From NCBI GenBank assembly GCA_946529215.1, contig CAMMZC010000001.1, positions 62,001-126,000 on the forward strand: 64,000 nucleotides of DNA, read 5' to 3'. The translations under genes and the position numbers were made by a program. Below are positions 43,763 through 53,032 of the stretch, piece by piece; within the stretch, counting starts at the first letter, position 1, and every line of letters begins with the position of its first letter. Source of the stretch: an uncultured Clostridia bacterium (lineage in GTDB: Bacteria; Bacillota; Clostridia; TANB77; CAG-508). The notes under the pieces were generated by a model. The model made no database searches. It was not told the origin of the DNA and saw only the letters and a list, made by a program, of their open reading frames with translations.

Positions 43763-44987
43763 TCAATATGAAGTTCTCATTTCTTTTATCATTAAATCGC
43801 CAAAGACAACATATCCCCTTGTTGAATCATTTATTAAAACATTTGTTACCGCTCCTATAAACTTACCATTTTGTATAACAGGTGATCCACTCATTCCTTG
43901 AATTATTCCTCCAGTTTTTTCTAGCAATTTATCATCAGTTATTTTTATAAGCATGCTTTTGTTATCATAATCATTATTTAAATATATTTTGTCTATTTGA
44001 ATTTTATATTCTTTTGCCTCTTCTCCATCAACAGAACATAATATTGTTGCATCACCTAGCTTAATTTCATTCCTTGTAGCTACATCTAATGTTCTTTTTT
44101 GATTAATTTTTATTTTTGAAATATCATTTACATTCCCATAAATTCCAAAAACACTGTTTTTGTTAATTGTTCCAATTTCAGTTTGTTCATTAATAGATCC
44201 CTGTATTTTACCAGGATTTCCATTTTCACCTTTGATTATAGTTAGAATTCTTGTCGTTATTAATTTACCATTTGATATACTTAAGATTTTTCCTGTATCG
44301 ATATCTGTAATGCCATGTCCGAAGTGCTGCAAAATTATTACTAGAAGGTTCATAATATGTTATTGTTCCAATTCCAGCTGCACTATCTCGAACCCATAAT
44401 CCTAATTTATATTCTTTTTGATTTGTTTTTATAGGTTTTATACTACATTCTAAGGTTTCGTCATTTCTTAAATATTTTATTTTTATTTCATTTCCATTTG
44501 AAGAATTTACTTTATCTATTAATTCTTTAGTATCTGTTATTTCTTTATCTCCTATTTCAACTATAGTATCTCCTTCTTGAATTCCACTATTTTCATATGG
44601 TTTGTGTTTTTGATGATCTAATCCTTTTATCTCTGACATTCCAACTACTAACACTCCATTTGTATAGAGTTTTATTCCAGAAACTTGCCCAACAGGTATA
44701 ACTTTTGTTCTTTCTATTACACTTACATCTATATCTTTTACCCTAAAAGTATTGAATAACTTAACTTCTAAATTAGTGGTTCCAATTTTGGATTCATCTA
44801 TCGAATCACTTGATGTTAAAATTGCACCATATTCTGAATTTTTATTTTCAAATGATATACCAAATATTTTTTTTATATTCAAGCTTTCTCCTTGGAATAG
44901 TATTACACTTTTCGGAATAGAATCTATTGCACATACATATATTAATGCAATTAATAAAAAAGCAATTAATAATTTTTTGTGTTTCAT
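43763..44987 (-). CDS. spoIVB: SpoIVB sporulation protease, with +1 frameshift at a CGG codon
   Basis: The zero frame begins at the ATG ending at 44987 behind GAAGGTGAT. It has a membrane anchor, a PDZ domain (GIQEGDTIVEIGDKEIT), and reaches GLWVRDSAAGIGTITYYEP before meeting CGG at 44319-44321 and ending 17 codons later. Skipping the C gives FAALGHGITDIDTGKILSI, the exact family continuation with the catalytic His region, and later GGIIQGMSGSPVIQNGKFIG with the nucleophilic Ser, to a stop at 43763. The joined protein is 407 residues, close to the usual 426. In sporulation it triggers sigma-K or related signalling from the forespore. Confidence 0.88.
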
Positions 44988-45114
44988 TTTAATCACCTTC
45001 AAAATTATTATTGCTTTTTTTATAAAATTTATTTTGAAAAATTATGAAAAATTATTATAATTTATTTATTGCTTTACATTTAAGTAAAATCTGTAATAAA
45101 TAACAGTCTTTTTT

Positions 45115-46131
45115 TTAAAATCTCTTTCTTTCTTTTTCATCAAGTGCATCAAGATTATCTAATGCTTTTCCAGTACCTAATGCAACACAAGATACAGTAT
45201 CTTGCGCAATCATAACATTAATTCCAGTCTTTTCTTGCAAAAGCTTATCTAATCCGTCTATTAGAGCTCCTCCTCCTGTCATATAAATTCCTCTATCACT
45301 TATATCTGCTGCAAGTTCAGGCGGCGTTTTTTCTAAAACTGAATGAACTGCATCTACTATCATATTTGCAGGTTCTTCAAGTGCTTCTAGCATTTCACTT
45401 GAATGAATTGAAATTGTAACTGGAAGACCGGTAACTAAATCTCTTCCTCTAACATCCATATCTACATCTTGAATTTTGGGGAACACACATCCTATATTTT
45501 GTTTTAACTCTTCTGCTGTTCTTTCTCCTATTATTACATTATGTTTTTTCTTAATATATTTAACAACATATTCGTCAAATTTATCACCTGCAACCTTTAT
45601 AGAAGTGCTTACAACAGAACCTCCTAGTGAAATAACAGCTATATCTGTTGTTCCTCCACCAATATCTACTACCATATTTCCACAAGGTTTTGAAATATCT
45701 ATTCCTGCACCAATTGCAGCAGCTATTGGTTCTTCTATTAAATAAACTTTTCTAGCTCCCGCTTCTGTTGCTGCATCTATTACTGCTTTTTTTTCTACTT
45801 CTGTAACTCTTGACGGAATACAAATCATAATTCTTGGTGCAAAAAAGCTTTTTGCTCCTACTTTATTAATGAAATATTTAAGCATTTTTTCTGTAACAGT
45901 ATAATCTGAAATTACACCTTCTCTTAAAGGTCTAGTTGCAACTATATTTCCTGGCGTACGTCCTAGCATTCTTTGTGCTTCAACTCCAACTGCTACCACA
46001 TCTCCAGTATTATTATCTACTGCTACTACTGATGGTTCTCTTAAAACTATTCCTTTTCCTTTAACATATGCAATTACTGTTGCTGTCCCCAAATCTATTC
46101 CAATATCTTGTCCTAATCCAAATTTAAACAT
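45115..46131 (-). CDS. mreB: Rod shape-determining protein MreB/Mbl
   Basis: A 338-residue bacterial actin. Phosphate 1 is DIGIDLGTATVIAYVKG, the connect and phosphate 2 segment NMVVDIGGGTTDIAVISLGG, and the adenosine site IYMTGGGALIDGLDKLL. It polymerises under the membrane and guides side-wall synthesis. Only one paralogue is in the window and mreCD do not follow, so it is closer to a Mbl/MreBH position than to the mreBCD operon. The N-terminus FKFGLGQDIG is complete. Confidence 0.95.
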   Translation of the reverse strand: MFKFGLGQDIGIDLGTATVIAYVKGKGIVLREPSVVAVDNNTGDVVAVGVEAQRMLGRTPGNIVATRPLREGVISDYTVTEKMLKYFINKVGAKSFFAPRIMICIPSRVTEVEKKAVIDAATEAGARKVYLIEEPIAAAIGAGIDISKPCGNMVVDIGGGTTDIAVISLGGSVVSTSIKVAGDKFDEYVVKYIKKKHNVIIGERTAEELKQNIGCVFPKIQDVDMDVRGRDLVTGLPVTISIHSSEMLEALEEPANMIVDAVHSVLEKTPPELAADISDRGIYMTGGGALIDGLDKLLQEKTGINVMIAQDTVSCVALGTGKALDNLDALDEKERKRF

Positions 46132-46260
46132 GCCTTAAATCTCCTTTGTTTACTATATATTATATCTTTAAATTACATTTTTATTACATTTTCGTTACAA
46201 TTATATTACATTTGTTTTATTTAATCAATAGTTTTTTTTAAAAATTTTTTAAAAAATTTT

Positions 46261-46306
46261 CGACTGAACTCAAATCTTTTTTATAAAAAACTTTTGAGTT
46301 CAGTCG
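46261..46306 (-). terminator. Terminator of the surface-protein operon
   Basis: CGACTGAACTCAAA pairs with TTTGAGTTCAGTCG, extended by A/T pairs, and the minus strand continues AAAATTTTTTAAAAAA. Confidence 0.8.
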
Positions 46307-46325
46307 AGTCTTTTGTGCTAGAACT

Positions 46326-47990
46326 TTATTTAAATCTTCTTCCTTTATATCTTCTATTTTTTCTATGTTTTTCTTCATATTCTTGTTGTTCATCAAAAAG
46401 CCCTATATTTCTTATTTCTTCAGAAGCTGTTGATTTATATTGTATGTTTGTGTTATACATCATATCTTCATTATCTTGGTTTTCATCTTCTTCCTCATAT
46501 TCATCATCATCTTCTTCATATTCTTGACTAATTTTATATCTTTCTATTAAGAAGATAATAATTAATGCTATTATTGCAATAATTGTACCTTTTATAATCC
46601 ATCCTTGAATTTTTGCTTTATTTTCGGCATCTTTTAATTCATTATTTACTGTGCTTACATCTATTTCTTGATTTTCAACTTTTGCAGTAATTTGATATGT
46701 TGAAGTTGTATCATCTTTTTTATTATGTGCTAAAATTGTAATAATATTTTCACCTTGTTTTAATTCTTCATTTCCTGCTATTTCTACTTCTATATCTTCA
46801 CTTGTTGTTTCTGTATCTATTTCAAGCTTTTTTGTTCCGTTTGGTACTGTTACCTCATAAGAATAAACATCTTGAGAAAAGTTCTTAGATAAGTCACCAT
46901 TTTTTATTTCTATATTTTTTAAACCCTCAGAAATCTTTTGATTATTTTCCGTTGTTTCGTTAGGCTCTTTATCCTCTGTTTTCTCTTCAGCTTTTTCTTC
47001 TTGTTCTTTTCTTGTCACATTTATTATATATGTTTTTGTTTTCTTTTTATCTTCTGATGTAACTTTTATTTCACACTTATTTTGTCCAACTTTTAAAGAT
47101 TTATTACCATTTCCTGTAATTATATCTTTTATATTTTTTGCATTTGCATAAATCGTAATTTTTTCTACATCATTTGGAACTGAAACATTGTAAGATGTAA
47201 TACTAGGCTTAAAGCCTGTAAAATCATATTCTTTTGGTCTAATTCCTAAATTACTAAGTGTTGCATCAGATGTAGTAACTTCTTCTTCTTTCCTTGTTAT
47301 TGTTAATGTATATGTTTTTGTTGTTTTTTTATCTTCTGCTGTAACCTTTATATTAAAAGTATTTTTGCCAATTTGTAATTTTTTTGCACCTGTTCCAGTT
47401 ACTGTTGCTTTGTTATTTGAAGGTGTAGCATAAATAGAAACTTTGTCTACATTTTTTGGCACAGAAACTGAATAGCTTGTATTTGCTTTTTTAAAACCTG
47501 TAAAGTCATTTGGCTTTATTCCTAAATTCTTAAGTGTTGCATCTGTCGATGGTTTTGATGAGTTGTCTGAAATGTTATTTGATGTTGTGTTATTTGAATT
47601 GCTATTATTAGAAGAATTATTTGTTTTTTCTTTTACAGTTATTGTTATAGATTTTGATAAATCTGTTGTTTTTCCATTTTCATCTGTAACATCTCCAGAT
47701 AGGTTAATAGTATATGTTCCAACTTTTTTTGGTTTAAAATTTATACTAGCACTATTAGATGTGTTTTTTGCATTTGAGCTTGCATCTGCATTACTGTAAC
47801 TGACTGCACCAGATACTTGAATATTCCAAGCAGCTGCAGTATACTTAATAGATATTTTAGCTTTTTCTCCAACATTCATTGATGTTTTGTTTGAACTAAT
47901 ACTTGCAGAAGCAGCATTTACCTTCGAAAATGCTGCTATTATAAATAAAATTATAGCTGATAATATTATTATTTTTTTTATAAATTTCAT
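46326..47990 (-). CDS. Membrane-anchored surface protein with Ig-like and cadherin-like beta-sandwich domains
   Basis: A 554-residue exported protein. There is a signal peptide (1-26), an Ig/cohesin-like domain (ISSNKTSMNVGEKAKISI) to about 125, an Asn/Ser linker, then three cadherin-like beta-sandwich repeats (about 155-240, 245-330 and 360-445; each ends near KTYTLTITRKEEE or KTYIINVTRKEQE). A C-terminal membrane helix is followed by an acidic, then basic, tail inside the cell. It is co-transcribed with a dockerin-bearing wall hydrolase 22 bases upstream, so it may anchor or position that enzyme. Confidence 0.82.
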   Translation of the reverse strand: MKFIKKIIILSAIILFIIAAFSKVNAASASISSNKTSMNVGEKAKISIKYTAAAWNIQVSGAVSYSNADASSNAKNTSNSASINFKPKKVGTYTINLSGDVTDENGKTTDLSKSITITVKEKTNNSSNNSNSNNTTSNNISDNSSKPSTDATLKNLGIKPNDFTGFKKANTSYSVSVPKNVDKVSIYATPSNNKATVTGTGAKKLQIGKNTFNIKVTAEDKKTTKTYTLTITRKEEEVTTSDATLSNLGIRPKEYDFTGFKPSITSYNVSVPNDVEKITIYANAKNIKDIITGNGNKSLKVGQNKCEIKVTSEDKKKTKTYIINVTRKEQEEKAEEKTEDKEPNETTENNQKISEGLKNIEIKNGDLSKNFSQDVYSYEVTVPNGTKKLEIDTETTSEDIEVEIAGNEELKQGENIITILAHNKKDDTTSTYQITAKVENQEIDVSTVNNELKDAENKAKIQGWIIKGTIIAIIALIIIFLIERYKISQEYEEDDDEYEEEDENQDNEDMMYNTNIQYKSTASEEIRNIGLFDEQQEYEEKHRKNRRYKGRRFK

Positions 47991-48012
47991 AAGTTTCCTC
48001 CCAGTTATCTTG

Positions 48013-49374
48013 CTATTTAGTTATTTTATATGTACCTAATAAATGCTTTTTTATTAATAACAAATCTCCTGAATTTATTTTTTTGTCTTTATTTATATCC
48101 ATTGCATTTAATGACTTCTCATCTGTAATTTTTTTGACTTTTAATAAATATTGTTTTACTAAAAGTAAATCTCCTGAATTTATTTTTCCGTCATTATTTG
48201 CGTCGCCTAAATTATAACTTACTTCCATTGAATTGTTATTTACTGAAGCATTACCATTTGTATTATTTTCTGTATTATTATTTGTGTTATTGTTTGTACT
48301 ATTATTATCCGAATCATTTGCAGAATTTGAATTCATCCTTATAGAAGTAGGTCTTTCGCAAGCCGTTCTAGGCATATTTTCATATAAAGGTATTACAAAT
48401 GTATATGCATGTTCTGTAGCATTTATTCCTTCCAAAATTCTTCTAAGTTTTTCTCCTTGATTTTGTGCATACATTACATCTTGCGCATATTGATGAGTAT
48501 AATATGTATCTGCAATTACATCAAACTTTTCAAAATACATTGTATCTTGTCCAATTGTAATGTAACCATTTGCAATAAAATCCACTCCTCCTATTAAGCA
48601 CTTTTCGATTGTATCCCATTCTTTATCTTTTGCCCAATCAAGTGCATTGCTAACAATTGCAGATGTTGTTCCACCTGTTGCATTTATATTAAAAATATTG
48701 TAATAATATGTAATTTTATCATTTTCTATATATTTCATTTTAAATGTTGATCCACCTTTTATGCCTTGCTCTTGAATTATTTTTCCTGCAATATAATATG
48801 GATTAACATTTTTTTCTTTACTTCTATTTATTATTGTTGTGATATATTTATCTAAATTACCATCATCTAAAAACGAATTTTTTAAAATACTTTTTATTAT
48901 ATTGGCATCATAAGTTGAACTTTTATCATAAGATAATTCTAAAAATTGAAATACATCTTCATAATATAGTGAATTTCTTGGATCCATCATATACTCAACT
49001 GCGTCAGTTGATACACAAACCCAATTTCCGCCACTGTATCTTTTTTTGTTATCTTCACATTCTTTACATAGCCAATTTCCTGAATAATTTTTTTGATTTG
49101 CTCCAATTAAATTTCTTCCGTGTTTTGCCTCTTCTTTAATTACAGTGTTCCAATCTAGACCTGTATATAGAACTTTAAATTTCCAATTTTTATGATCTTT
49201 TTGTAGTCTTTCTATCATATTTTTTATTCCTGGGTATTTTTTTTCATCTATTTTACTTATTTGATTATCTATTTTTTGGCTTGCAGCAAAAACCTTGTTT
49301 AGATTCAAACTAAACATTATTAAGCATATAATATTTATTATTAACAATATTGCTATAGCTTTTGTTTTTTTCAT
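48013..49374 (-). CDS. Secreted glucosaminidase-like wall hydrolase with C-terminal dockerin
   Basis: A 453-residue exported protein, starting at the ATG ending at 49374; the ATG three codons earlier touches the AAAGGA site. After the signal sequence, the main domain (GLDWNTVIKEEAKHGRNLIG, then IAGKIIQEQGIKGGSTFKM, then FNINATGGTTSAIVSNALDW) fits endo-beta-N-acetylglucosaminidase-like enzymes. The last 65 residues are a type I dockerin, two calcium loops GDANNDGKINSGDLLLVK and MDINKDKKINSGDLLLIK. A dockerin needs a cohesin; the neighbour at 46326 carries an Ig/cohesin-like domain. Confidence 0.85.
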   Translation of the reverse strand: MKKTKAIAILLIINIICLIMFSLNLNKVFAASQKIDNQISKIDEKKYPGIKNMIERLQKDHKNWKFKVLYTGLDWNTVIKEEAKHGRNLIGANQKNYSGNWLCKECEDNKKRYSGGNWVCVSTDAVEYMMDPRNSLYYEDVFQFLELSYDKSSTYDANIIKSILKNSFLDDGNLDKYITTIINRSKEKNVNPYYIAGKIIQEQGIKGGSTFKMKYIENDKITYYYNIFNINATGGTTSAIVSNALDWAKDKEWDTIEKCLIGGVDFIANGYITIGQDTMYFEKFDVIADTYYTHQYAQDVMYAQNQGEKLRRILEGINATEHAYTFVIPLYENMPRTACERPTSIRMNSNSANDSDNNSTNNNTNNNTENNTNGNASVNNNSMEVSYNLGDANNDGKINSGDLLLVKQYLLKVKKITDEKSLNAMDINKDKKINSGDLLLIKKHLLGTYKITK

Positions 49375-49533
49375 TTTTTTCATTCCTTTCGTATTTTACG
49401 AATATGTTATGAATATTTTTATAGATTTTAATTATTTATAGTATATCATTTTGTGATATTATAAGTCAACAAATTTTTACAAATTTCACAAATGTAATAT
49501 TTTTGTAATTTTTTAAATTTTAAAAAAATCTAA

Positions 49534-49568
49534 AAATAACATTAGACTTTTATAGCCTAATGTTATTT
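49534..49568 (-). terminator. Terminator of the small membrane protein gene
   Basis: AAATAACATTAG pairs with CTAATGTTATTT around a short loop, followed on the minus strand by TTAGATTTTTTT. Confidence 0.75.
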
Positions 49569-49576
49569 TATATATA

Positions 49577-50020
49577 TCACTCATTATCAAATTTACAATA
49601 TCCATTATTTCTGTAACAATTATTATTTATCAAACAAACAAATAAACCAACAAAGCTTAAAAAATTCAGTATTAAACCAAATCCGAAAACTCCTATTAGT
49701 AAAGCCGAAACTATTGCCCCTGTAGCTAAAGTATCAATAAATGTTAATGCTAAAAAAGAAGTAACTAATGTTACAAATCCACCTATGCCTAGGCATCTTC
49801 CGTATTCACACATAGCGCCTTTAGTTTCTTTTTTGCTTTCAAAAGCCGCTGTTATATATAATAATATTAAAGTAATTATTGCAAATATTATTCCAATTAA
49901 AAGGGGAACTCCTACAACTCCTGCTGCAATTGTTCCTGCAAAAAATAGTGCTCCTATTACTACACCTAATATTACTGCAATAACAACTGGTAATATACAT
50001 ACATTATAATTCTTACACAT
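49577..50020 (-). CDS. Small Cys-containing membrane protein, unknown
   Basis: A 147-residue protein with four hydrophobic helices (VVIAVILGVVIGALFFAG, LLIGIIFAIITLILLYI, and two in the second half). Short cysteine-containing loops occur at the N-terminus (MCKNYNVC), in the middle (CEYGRC) and at the end (NNNCYRNNGYC). This resembles clostridial small membrane proteins of unknown function, and I cannot name it. It has its own terminator and lies alone between the wall hydrolase and spoIIE. Confidence 0.6.
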   Translation of the reverse strand: MCKNYNVCILPVVIAVILGVVIGALFFAGTIAAGVVGVPLLIGIIFAIITLILLYITAAFESKKETKGAMCEYGRCLGIGGFVTLVTSFLALTFIDTLATGAIVSALLIGVFGFGLILNFLSFVGLFVCLINNNCYRNNGYCKFDNE

Positions 50021-50114
50021 CTTTTCTCAACTCCTACTATAGACATAGTTTTGTTGTCTATAATATATAGTATGAAAAAGATATAATATTGTTACTTAAA
50101 ATATTTATTTAATA

Positions 50115-50289
50115 GAAAATACAAGTATTTTGAAGAATAATTTAGCTAACTTCATAGGTTAAAAATTCTTAATAATTTTGCAAGGGAATCTAAAAACAAA
50201 ATTTTTTTAGGGTGCTTGCAAAATTAATTAGAATTTTTTAGCGTTAAATGAAAGTTACCTAAGATTATTCAAAAAATACTTGTATTTTC
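50115..50289. repeat. MITE-like long palindrome of about 175 bp
   Basis: Outer arms of about 40 bases (GAAAATACAAGTATTTT at the left, AATACTTGTATTTTC at the right, extending through GAATAATTTAGCTAACTT and its complement) enclose a second inverted pair, TTTTGCAAG and CTTGCAAAA. There is no coding capacity. The arm sequence recurs at 43683-43726. Confidence 0.6.
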
Positions 50290-50291
50290 GA

Positions 50292-52733
50292 TTATATATT
50301 ATCTTTTTTTACAATTTTAAATGTAAGCACACTCATATCATCTTTTATTTTCCCATAATTATTGTCAACTGCCTCATTTAGCACAATATCTGCGCATTTT
50401 TGTGGATTGTTTGTTTCCATATCTTCTAGCAAATATTTAACCCAAAGAGCTTTATTTTTATACTCTACATTTGAATCTACAATTCCGTCACTACACATTA
50501 CAACTACTTCTTCGCTTTCAATTTTTCTTTCTATAATTTCTTTGCTAATATTTTTTACTATTCCTGTTGGCAAACTTGCAGATTTAATAATCTGAACTTT
50601 TTTCTTATTTTTAACATAAGTTGGTGCACAACCTGCTTTTATAAACTCAATATTGCCTTTAAATAAATCTACAATTGCAACATCTAAAGTTGCATATACA
50701 TCTTGCGAAACATTTAATAAATTTGTATTTATTAAATCTATTGATGATTCTTTATTAAATCCTGTATTTAAAAGTTTTTGTAGCATATTAGTTACAATTT
50801 GGCTACTCTTTTTTGCATCTTCTCCTGATCCCATTCCGTCACTAATTGCTAAAAGATATTTTCCATCTTGTAATTTGGTGTATAATAAACTATCTCCAGA
50901 TACCTTATTTCCATCTTTTATTGCAATTGCTTGTCCTATTTCTATTGAATATTTATCTGCAGATTTGTATACTATTTTTTCTGTTTTTTGTGCTTCTATT
51001 TGTTCTTTTTGTGCTAGCTCTAATTTGTCATTTAAAGTTTTTTCTAAAATTTTCAAAATAAACTCTGATATATTCTTTTTGCTTGTTTTTTCTATATAAA
51101 GTTCAACTGTTATTCTTTCATCTTCACCTTTTTTTATAGCAATATCTTGCAACAGTATTTCCTTTTCTTTTAGTAAAATAGAAATTTCTTCTTTTTCCTT
51201 TAAAAATGTGTCTTCATCTGTTAAAGTCTCTTTTTTCAAATCTTCCGCAATTGCAGAAATTGCTTTTGATACACCATTTAGTTGACTTCCAACATTTTTC
51301 TTTTCTTCTTTTAGTTTTTTTGCCCAAATAAAGTTCATCTTGCTAATTCTATAAGCAGAATTTATTGCTCTAGTCATTTTATGAACTTCTTCTTTTATAG
51401 GTCTTTCATCATCATCGAATCCTACTATATAATTATTATTTTTTGCAAATATATCTATTAAATCTTCTTCTTTTATAAATTGTTTTTTTAATAACTCTTC
51501 AAATATTTCGTTTACAATTTCTCCTTCAACATTTGAAATATTGTCATATAATATGTTATCTTCTAGAGCTTCAGTAGAATTCAAAAGTTCTGTGATAAAT
51601 ATTTGCTTATTATTTTCTTTTATTTCTTCTTTCTTTTCTGTCTCATCTACATAAGAATTTGCCATTTGTTCAACAGCTTCTGACATATTTTTTAGTTTTT
51701 CAATAGTTTCTTTACTCTTATCTAATCCTCTATTTGTAGCAACAGGTAAAAATGGTTTGTCTCCAATTATATTTTCAATATCTAATCTAATACTCTTTGG
51801 AACAGCAAGAAGTCCAATTCCTGCAATCAATATTTCTTTAAATACAATTAAGTTCTCTACTCCACCATTTGATAAATATGTAAGCAAAATATCTCCTAAT
51901 ACAAAGCCTACTATAACACCTATTTTACCAAATCTATTTAAAACACCTGCAATTAGGCCAGATATTGCATAAGCTGCAATTGTTGTAGGTTCATTTCCTG
52001 ATATTATTCCAAGAGTAACTCCTATTGTTACTCCAGAAGTAGCTCCAACAAGCATTCCATTTTTCCAACCTAAAACTAAAACCATAAATATTGAAATTAT
52101 ATTTCTTATAGAAAAACCAAATATTTGTAATTTTCCCAAACAACATACAGCTATTGTTAGCAAAACACTTGCGCCCATTATTTCTTCTAATGCAAATGCC
52201 TTTTTCTTATTAAATTCTAAAATTACAGTTATTGAGTTTACAAAAATTTTATATAAAATAAATGTAAGCATTGACATAGCAATTGCCACAAAAATATCAT
52301 ATAGCAAAAATCCCGAAATTATGGCTTTAAATAATCCTACAATTAAAGAAGCTATGAATATTCTTCTTCCTAGTTTTATTTTTTCATTTCTGCTTTCTTC
52401 ATTATATTTTGGTTCTCTTATAAAAAAGCTTGCAAAAAATATTAGAGTGGTAATTATATATGGAAGAATTGCTCCCCATCCACAACCTATTATATTTCCT
52501 ATTAAACCTAGCACAAGAACTATAATTATTGGAATTTCATTTGCTCCAACTGCTACAACCATTGCTAAGCTTGCTGGAGATATAGGCTGTCCAAGTCCTA
52601 TACTAGAAACCATTAGAGTAATTATATATAATACTATATATTTTTTTGATATTGCATTGGTTAATATACTTTTCTTTTTGATAGTTTCTTCTTTTGTATC
52701 ACTTTGTTTATCTTCTTGAATGTTTTGAAACAC
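50292..52733 (-). CDS. spoIIE: Stage II sporulation protein E, SpoIIE phosphatase
   Basis: An 813-residue protein starting with GTG behind GAGGTGG. Residues about 25-310 hold ten membrane helices, the central region is coiled, and the C-terminal 220 residues are a PP2C phosphatase (YLLAISDGMGSGEDAKKSS, AGCAPTYVKNKKK, VVMCSDGIVDSN). SpoIIE sits at the asymmetric septum and dephosphorylates SpoIIAA, releasing sigma-F in the forespore. A complete spoIIE is good evidence that the organism makes spores. It is alone in its unit. Confidence 0.95.
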   Translation of the reverse strand: MFQNIQEDKQSDTKEETIKKKSILTNAISKKYIVLYIITLMVSSIGLGQPISPASLAMVVAVGANEIPIIIVLVLGLIGNIIGCGWGAILPYIITTLIFFASFFIREPKYNEESRNEKIKLGRRIFIASLIVGLFKAIISGFLLYDIFVAIAMSMLTFILYKIFVNSITVILEFNKKKAFALEEIMGASVLLTIAVCCLGKLQIFGFSIRNIISIFMVLVLGWKNGMLVGATSGVTIGVTLGIISGNEPTTIAAYAISGLIAGVLNRFGKIGVIVGFVLGDILLTYLSNGGVENLIVFKEILIAGIGLLAVPKSIRLDIENIIGDKPFLPVATNRGLDKSKETIEKLKNMSEAVEQMANSYVDETEKKEEIKENNKQIFITELLNSTEALEDNILYDNISNVEGEIVNEIFEELLKKQFIKEEDLIDIFAKNNNYIVGFDDDERPIKEEVHKMTRAINSAYRISKMNFIWAKKLKEEKKNVGSQLNGVSKAISAIAEDLKKETLTDEDTFLKEKEEISILLKEKEILLQDIAIKKGEDERITVELYIEKTSKKNISEFILKILEKTLNDKLELAQKEQIEAQKTEKIVYKSADKYSIEIGQAIAIKDGNKVSGDSLLYTKLQDGKYLLAISDGMGSGEDAKKSSQIVTNMLQKLLNTGFNKESSIDLINTNLLNVSQDVYATLDVAIVDLFKGNIEFIKAGCAPTYVKNKKKVQIIKSASLPTGIVKNISKEIIERKIESEEVVVMCSDGIVDSNVEYKNKALWVKYLLEDMETNNPQKCADIVLNEAVDNNYGKIKDDMSVLTFKIVKKDNI

Positions 52734-53032
52734 TTTTAAACCACCTCGTCTTTTTTTAAGTTCTTGTTGCTTTACACTTTATTTTTTATTTAAATTATAT
52801 GTTTTTCAATTTTGTAACACTATTTTATCACTCGTTTTTTGAAATGTTTGTCTTTTTTTGTATGCTACTTAAAAAAAGTTTTCTACATATATTGACCATA
52901 TTTTTTTATTTTCTTTTTTTATCTTTTTCTTGCAATTTTTATTTTATTACATTTTGTCAGAAATTACAATATTTTTTAGAAAAAATGATTCTGATTTTAT
53001 AAAAATTTAAAAATCAGAACCATCTATTTCTA
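52734..53032. other. 300-base gap upstream of spoIIE
   Basis: AT-rich with long T runs. It holds the terminator of the CobW gene at its high end. No clear sigma-A or sigma-H promoter or 0A box was secured, although spoIIE must be read from here. Confidence 0.4.
52986..53022 (-). terminator. Terminator of the CobW-type gene
   Basis: TGGTTCTGATTTT pairs with AAAATCAGAATCA, followed on the minus strand by TTTTTTCT. Confidence 0.7.
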
